From: Methanolinea sp. UBA477
Lineage (GTDB): Archaea > Halobacteriota > Methanomicrobia > Methanomicrobiales > Methanospirillaceae
Length of the DNA stretch: 7,728 nucleotides
NCBI GenBank assembly: GCA_002509485.1
Contig: DAWO01000095.1
Span: 1-7,728, forward strand
Direction of reading: 5' to 3'
The position numbers were made by a program, and so were the translations under genes. The notes under the pieces are model-generated. The model was not told the origin of the DNA, ran no database searches, and saw only the letters and a program-made list of their open reading frames with translations. Shown piece by piece: positions 4,133 to 7,728 of this stretch (positions are counted from its first letter, which is position 1; every line of letters begins with the position of its first letter).

Positions 4133-6847
4133 GTGGACGGCCAGATTTACTATAACCGTGGGGTCGCGTATCACAAGATGGGGCAGTACGCTGAGGCAAT
4201 CGCAGATTATACCAGGGCAATCGAACTCAATCCCGCTGATTCTGAGGCATACAACAACAGGGGTGTAGCGTATTCCGCCATTCAGGCATATGATAAGGCG
4301 ATAGAGGACTACACTGCTGCAATTCAGACAGACCCCGACTTTGCAGAAGCATACTATAACCGGGGCGTTGCCCGTTCCCTTGCCGGACGGAACGACGAGG
4401 CGATACAGGATTTTTCCAGAACGATCGAAGCGGACCCGGAATTCGAGGAGGCATACTACAACCGCGGCGTTGAATATGCCGTAACCGGAGATGACGACAG
4501 GGCACTTGCAGATTTTACGAGAGCCATCGAGATCAAACCCGACTATTCGGCTGCATACAACAACAGGGGTGCAGTCTATGCAAGGAAACAGATGCATGAG
4601 GCAGCAATCTCCGATTACACGCGGGCATTAGAGATAGACCCGGATTTCGTCGAGGCCCTGTACAACAGGGGAATTGAGTTCTCGAGACTCGATCTCTTTG
4701 ACGATTCGATTGCCGATTATTCCCACGCTCTCGAACTGTCGCCCGGGAATCCCGATCTGTATTACAACCGCGGGCTTGTGTATGGCAGGAGCAAGAGGAC
4801 AGAAGAGGCGATCGCTGATTACCGGAAATGCCTGGAGATCAACCCCGGCTATGCACAGGCACACAACAACCTGGGTGTTGAGTATGCAAAGGCCGGCCTC
4901 CTGGACATGGCCATAGAGGCATACGGAAAGGCAATCGAGTCAAACCCTGGTTTTATCGAGGCATACAACAACCGGGGAGTACTGTATAACAGGCTTGGCA
5001 GGTATGACGAGGCGATCGAGGATTTTACCCGGGCACTCGAGATCTACGAATCCTCCGGCAGCGGGGAGATGACCCCCGTCCCGAAGACCGATTCGGCTGT
5101 ATCACAAGAAGATCCTGTCAACACTGTTGAACAGGGAAGAGAAGACGTTTTCGCCCCGGTTTCTGAGTCAACACACCCTGAAACCAAAAATTCCGAATCA
5201 TCTGTCCAGGAAAGTATTGAAGCGCTCTCTCATGAGATCGAGGAAAATCCCGGTGATCCCGAGTTCTACAACCAGAGAGGCCTTGAATATTCAGGAAAAG
5301 GATTCTCTGAAAAGGCAATCGACGATTTTTCCCGCGCAATCGAGCTTGAAACCGGGTTTTTGGAGGCGTACTACAACCGGGGAAACGAGTACGAACGTGT
5401 TGGCATGGTTGAGGAGGCGATGGCCGACTTCACAACCGCCCTCAAGATCAACCCGAGATATGCCGAGGCATACTACAACCGGGGCAGGGAATACCAGAGA
5501 TCGGGTTCCCACGAGCGGGCGATCTCTGAATACACCAAGGCACTGGAGATCAACCCCGTATATGCCGATGCCCTCATGTTCCGCGCCCGTGAATTTTCCG
5601 CCATCGGGCTCTCCGATATGGCTGTCAGGGACTATTCACGTGTCATCGAGATCAATGACACCATGATAGAAGCCTATTACATGCGGGGGCGGGAATTTGC
5701 AAAGAAGGGTCATTCACAGGAAGCGATAGATGATCTTTCCCGGGTCATACAGATGGACCCGGACTGTGCTGCAGCCTATTGCTTCAGGGGCATGGAATAT
5801 TCCCGCATGGGACGCAGTAAGGATGCCATCGATGATTATACGAGGGCGATCGATCTTGACCCGGGCTGCGTTGACGCCTGCCTGCACAGGGGCTACGAGT
5901 ATTCCAGGAAAAAGATGGACGAAGACGCCATATCTGATTTTTCACGGGCGATCGAGACGAATCCTGTCTCTGCGGAAGCATACTTCCACAGGGGCCTTCT
6001 CTTCAGCAAACAGGGAAAGTACCAGGAGTCTGTCTCGGATTTTTCCAGTGCTCTTGGAATAAAACCAAAATATCCCGAAGTGTACCTGCACCGTGGCAAC
6101 CTGTACTCGATGATCGGAAAACCGGAACGGGCGATCGAAGACTTCTCAAATGTATTGAGGCTCAATTCACGATCTATCGAGGCATACCGTGGCCGTGCCC
6201 GGGAATACAGCCGCAAGGGAAGAACCGACGATGCCATCCATGATTATACACACCTGATACGGCTCACTCCCGATGATGACCTGGCCTATAACAGCAGGGG
6301 GATCGAATATGAAAGACTCGAGCGTTTTGATGAAGCGATCGAGGATTTCAGTAAGGCAATCGAGATCAATCCTGCGAACGAGAAGGCCATGAATAACCGT
6401 GGAAATGCATATTCCAAGCGGGGTAATTACAATGAGGCCATTGCAGACTTTTCACGGGCAATCGGGATCAATCCTGACAACGCATTTGCCTTCTACAACA
6501 GGGGAATCGAATACGGGAAGGCCGGCCGGATTCAGGACGCCATTTCTGACTTCGAACGGGCTATCGAGTTAAATCCGGATCTTGCCGAGGCCTACTACAA
6601 TATCGGCAATATCTACTACAACAACGGTGATTGCGAAGCGGCTATTGAACAGTTCGACAGGGCAATCGCCATACGCCACGCATATCCGCGGGCATACATC
6701 AACAAGGCCCTCGCCTGCGAGAAACTCGGCCACAAAGGAGATGCATGCGACGCATACAGGGACTTTATCCAGTGCTCGAAAGGGGAGTCGCCGCAACTGG
6801 TGGAATACGTTACCCAGAGGCTAAAAGAGATTGGAGAGGAAGATTAG
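4133..6847 (+). CDS. Giant TPR-repeat protein, about 24 repeats
   Basis: A 904-residue protein made almost entirely of 34-residue tetratricopeptide repeats of the form YYNRGxxYxxxGxYxEAIxDF, followed by SRAIEINPDxxEA. Block 1 holds nine units (residues 6-304). A Ser/Thr/Glu/Pro-rich linker follows (305-357), then an orphan helix B (358-378), then block 2 with fifteen units (379 to about 881) and a short capping helix (QLVEYVTQRLKEIGEED). The Gly-8, Ala-20, Ala-27 and Pro-32 consensus positions are largely kept; Arg replaces the usual Leu-7. TPR solenoids bind peptides or partner proteins, and the partner here is unknown. No signal peptide is present from this start, so it is probably cytoplasmic. 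The GTG at 4133 is directly preceded by an in-frame TAG and followed within five residues by the first repeat, so no longer start exists without a frameshift. Cysteines cluster in units 14-16 and 23-24. Confidence 0.9.
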   Translation: MDGQIYYNRGVAYHKMGQYAEAIADYTRAIELNPADSEAYNNRGVAYSAIQAYDKAIEDYTAAIQTDPDFAEAYYNRGVARSLAGRNDEAIQDFSRTIEADPEFEEAYYNRGVEYAVTGDDDRALADFTRAIEIKPDYSAAYNNRGAVYARKQMHEAAISDYTRALEIDPDFVEALYNRGIEFSRLDLFDDSIADYSHALELSPGNPDLYYNRGLVYGRSKRTEEAIADYRKCLEINPGYAQAHNNLGVEYAKAGLLDMAIEAYGKAIESNPGFIEAYNNRGVLYNRLGRYDEAIEDFTRALEIYESSGSGEMTPVPKTDSAVSQEDPVNTVEQGREDVFAPVSESTHPETKNSESSVQESIEALSHEIEENPGDPEFYNQRGLEYSGKGFSEKAIDDFSRAIELETGFLEAYYNRGNEYERVGMVEEAMADFTTALKINPRYAEAYYNRGREYQRSGSHERAISEYTKALEINPVYADALMFRAREFSAIGLSDMAVRDYSRVIEINDTMIEAYYMRGREFAKKGHSQEAIDDLSRVIQMDPDCAAAYCFRGMEYSRMGRSKDAIDDYTRAIDLDPGCVDACLHRGYEYSRKKMDEDAISDFSRAIETNPVSAEAYFHRGLLFSKQGKYQESVSDFSSALGIKPKYPEVYLHRGNLYSMIGKPERAIEDFSNVLRLNSRSIEAYRGRAREYSRKGRTDDAIHDYTHLIRLTPDDDLAYNSRGIEYERLERFDEAIEDFSKAIEINPANEKAMNNRGNAYSKRGNYNEAIADFSRAIGINPDNAFAFYNRGIEYGKAGRIQDAISDFERAIELNPDLAEAYYNIGNIYYNNGDCEAAIEQFDRAIAIRHAYPRAYINKALACEKLGHKGDACDAYRDFIQCSKGESPQLVEYVTQRLKEIGEED
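4148..5044 (+). repeat. First TPR array, 102-bp units x 9
   Basis: Eight complete 102-bp units and a ninth that keeps both helices but lacks the closing NPxxxEA turn. The protein register is maintained without insertions. DNA identity between units is patchy; units 2 and 5 share the 19-nt GCATACAACAACAGGGGTG, which suggests duplication followed by divergence. Confidence 0.85.
5045..5203 (+). other. Linker between the two TPR blocks
   Basis: This encodes residues 305-357, beginning YESSGSGEMTPVPKTDSAVS, rich in Ser, Thr, Glu and Pro and without a predicted helix or hydrophobic core. It is probably disordered. It takes the place of a turn plus helix A: the next segment (VQESIEALSHEIEENPGDPE, residues 358-377) is a helix B without its partner. 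That pattern suggests fusion of two arrays or an insertion that replaced half a repeat. Confidence 0.7.
5267..6775 (+). repeat. Second TPR array, 102-bp units x 15
   Basis: Fourteen complete units (units 10-23) starting every 102 bp from 5267, then unit 24 from 6695, which diverges after helix B (DACDAYRDFIQC). Units 10, 13, 18, 23 and 24 lack the Pro at consensus position 32. Units 14-19 are the most divergent from the YYNRG start, with YMRG, CFRG, LHRG, FHRG, LHRG and RGRA. Confidence 0.85.
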
Positions 6848-6848
6848 C

Positions 6849-6870
6849 GGGCTATTTCACAGAATAGCTC
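6849..6870. terminator. Hairpin between the convergent TPR and PKD genes
   Basis: GCTATT (6851-6856) and AATAGC (6863-6868) form a perfect stem, extended outward by a G-T and a G-C pair and inward by a T-G pair, leaving a CACA loop. It begins 2 nt after the TPR stop and covers the PKD gene's stop codon. No strong T run follows on either strand, so it may stabilise or define 3' ends rather than act as a classic terminator. Confidence 0.35.
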
Positions 6871-7728
6871 TCGGCGCCTCCACGGCATGACATGGCCTGG
6901 ATCTTTGTTGAGAGATAGAGTCGTCCGATCGAGTCCTCTCGTAAGTTGTAGATGGTGACCGTCTCTCCTGCCCCGGGAACTATCTTCGATCCGCCAAGGT
7001 AAAGTGTCATTCGACTCTCGCCCGGTGGAATAACTATCACGAAGGTGGATTTGAGTCCCCTGTACGCGGGAACGTTTATCCCGGAGACGATCCCGGTACG
7101 GACCAGTTCCCCGTTCACGAACATCCTGACGTCATCGAATGCAAAGGACTGTATACCGTTTGCATTCACGTCAAGCTCGGCCGTATCGACATCTCCGGGG
7201 AAGAGCTGGACAAGGTCTCCGTCACCGAAGGTGTAGGTGGTTCCCCCGATCTTGATCGAGCCGGAATCTCCGGTTACCGTGAACTGGAGGTAGCAGTCCG
7301 GGAGCAGGTATCCCTTCTGGCTGCCCGTAAGATAGACATCGACGACCTGTGGAGCAGTCACCTTCACGTAGTTGGTCAGCACCTTGCTGCTGGTGCCGAA
7401 CTGGTTGGAGACGGTGAGTGTGACCGTGTAGGCCCCTGGCGAGTAGTAGGTATGGATCGGGTTCTGGTCGGTCGAGTAGGTCTCGTCTCCAAAGCTCCAC
7501 TCCCAAGACTGCGGGGAGCCGGCAGAGAGGTCGGAGAACTGAACCTCCAGGGGAGCTGTCCCCTCCCTGGGAATGGCCTGGAGATTGGCAGCCGGCACCG
7601 TGCCGGACGATATGAATGCCTCCGAGGATCTTCTCCCTGAACCGTATGCGTTGGTTACCGTGAGCGTCACCGTGTACGTCCCCGGGTTCTGGTAGGTATG
7701 TGCCGGGTTCTGCAGGGTGGATGATTCG
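6852..7728 (-). CDS. PKD-domain surface protein, C-terminal part
   Basis: The 291 visible residues continue past the window edge, so the N-terminus and any signal peptide are missing. The visible part starts inside one PKD domain (NPAHTYQNPGTYTVTLTVTN, residues 7-26). A complete PKD domain follows (about 44-125), with APLEVQFSD, the WEWSFGD core (75-81) and HTYYSPGAYTVTLTVSNQFG. Residues 128-291 form a C-terminal region I cannot assign, beta-rich with GSIKIGGTTYTFGDGDLVQL and FVNGELVRTGIV, and a single Cys close to the end. PKD domains are immunoglobulin-like folds common in archaeal S-layer and adhesion proteins. No C-terminal membrane segment is seen, so anchoring would rely on the missing N-terminus or non-covalent attachment. 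It is convergent with the TPR gene, with 4 bp between stop codons. Confidence 0.85.
   Translation of the reverse strand, partial: ESSTLQNPAHTYQNPGTYTVTLTVTNAYGSGRRSSEAFISSGTVPAANLQAIPREGTAPLEVQFSDLSAGSPQSWEWSFGDETYSTDQNPIHTYYSPGAYTVTLTVSNQFGTSSKVLTNYVKVTAPQVVDVYLTGSQKGYLLPDCYLQFTVTGDSGSIKIGGTTYTFGDGDLVQLFPGDVDTAELDVNANGIQSFAFDDVRMFVNGELVRTGIVSGINVPAYRGLKSTFVIVIPPGESRMTLYLGGSKIVPGAGETVTIYNLREDSIGRLYLSTKIQAMSCRGGAESYSVK

Noticed and set aside
4070..4597. 175-codon minus-strand open frame opposite the TPR start
   Set aside because: It is a regular antisense shadow of the 102-bp TPR repeat; repeated VVVC motifs reflect the repeat, not a gene.
4148..6775. Regular 102-bp spacing that might suggest a CRISPR or satellite array
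   Set aside because: The repeats are in-frame coding units of a TPR protein with diverged DNA; there are no identical direct repeats with unique spacers.

Overview
The window looks like chromosomal DNA from a methanogenic archaeon, most likely a member of the Methanomicrobiales. The main evidence is an intact gene for methanogenesis marker protein 8 (DUF2099), a family confined to methanogens and their close relatives. Archaeal-style signals agree: A/T-rich TATA boxes about 25-35 nt before starts, oligo-T terminators and GGAG/GAGGT ribosome sites. So does the gene mix of PKD surface proteins, Thr/Pro-stalked secreted proteins and a very large TPR protein. The genus is an inference.

Layout from left to right. 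Bases 1-412 hold no confident gene, only short coding-like frames and the promoter of the next gene. At 413-601 (+) is a small YegP-like DUF1508 protein, followed by an oligo-T/hairpin terminator usable on both strands. At 602-813 is a convergent intergenic stretch with a 10-bp dyad. At 814-1509 (-) is a membrane protein built from mechanosensitive-channel-type TM helices, with a TATA box so close to its ATG that the leader must be very short. At 1549-1981 is a 430-bp gap unusually rich in nested inverted repeats, overlapped by a small frame-broken coding-like stretch. At 1982-2851 (-) is marker protein 8. At 2893-3801 (-) is a secreted, C-terminally anchored protein with a concanavalin/LamG-like domain. 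At 3802-4132 is a promoter region between divergent genes, containing what may be the decayed start of a signal-peptide gene. At 4133-6847 (+) is a 904-residue protein made of about 24 TPR units in two blocks, separated by a low-complexity linker. At 6852-7728 (-) is the C-terminal part of a PKD-domain surface protein that runs off the window, ending 4 bp from the TPR gene in a tail-to-tail arrangement.

These genes do not form one obvious pathway. Three concern the cell surface or membrane (TM-helix protein, lectin-like protein, PKD protein), one is a protein-protein interaction scaffold (TPR), and one is tied to methanogenesis. The surface-protein and marker 8 genes lie in tandem but are separated by a T8 terminator-like tract. 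The most unexplained parts are the inverted-repeat cluster at 1645-1874, the leader of the TPR gene, and the two-block design and cysteine clusters of the TPR protein. I saw no CRISPR array, tRNA, rRNA or recognisable insertion sequence.
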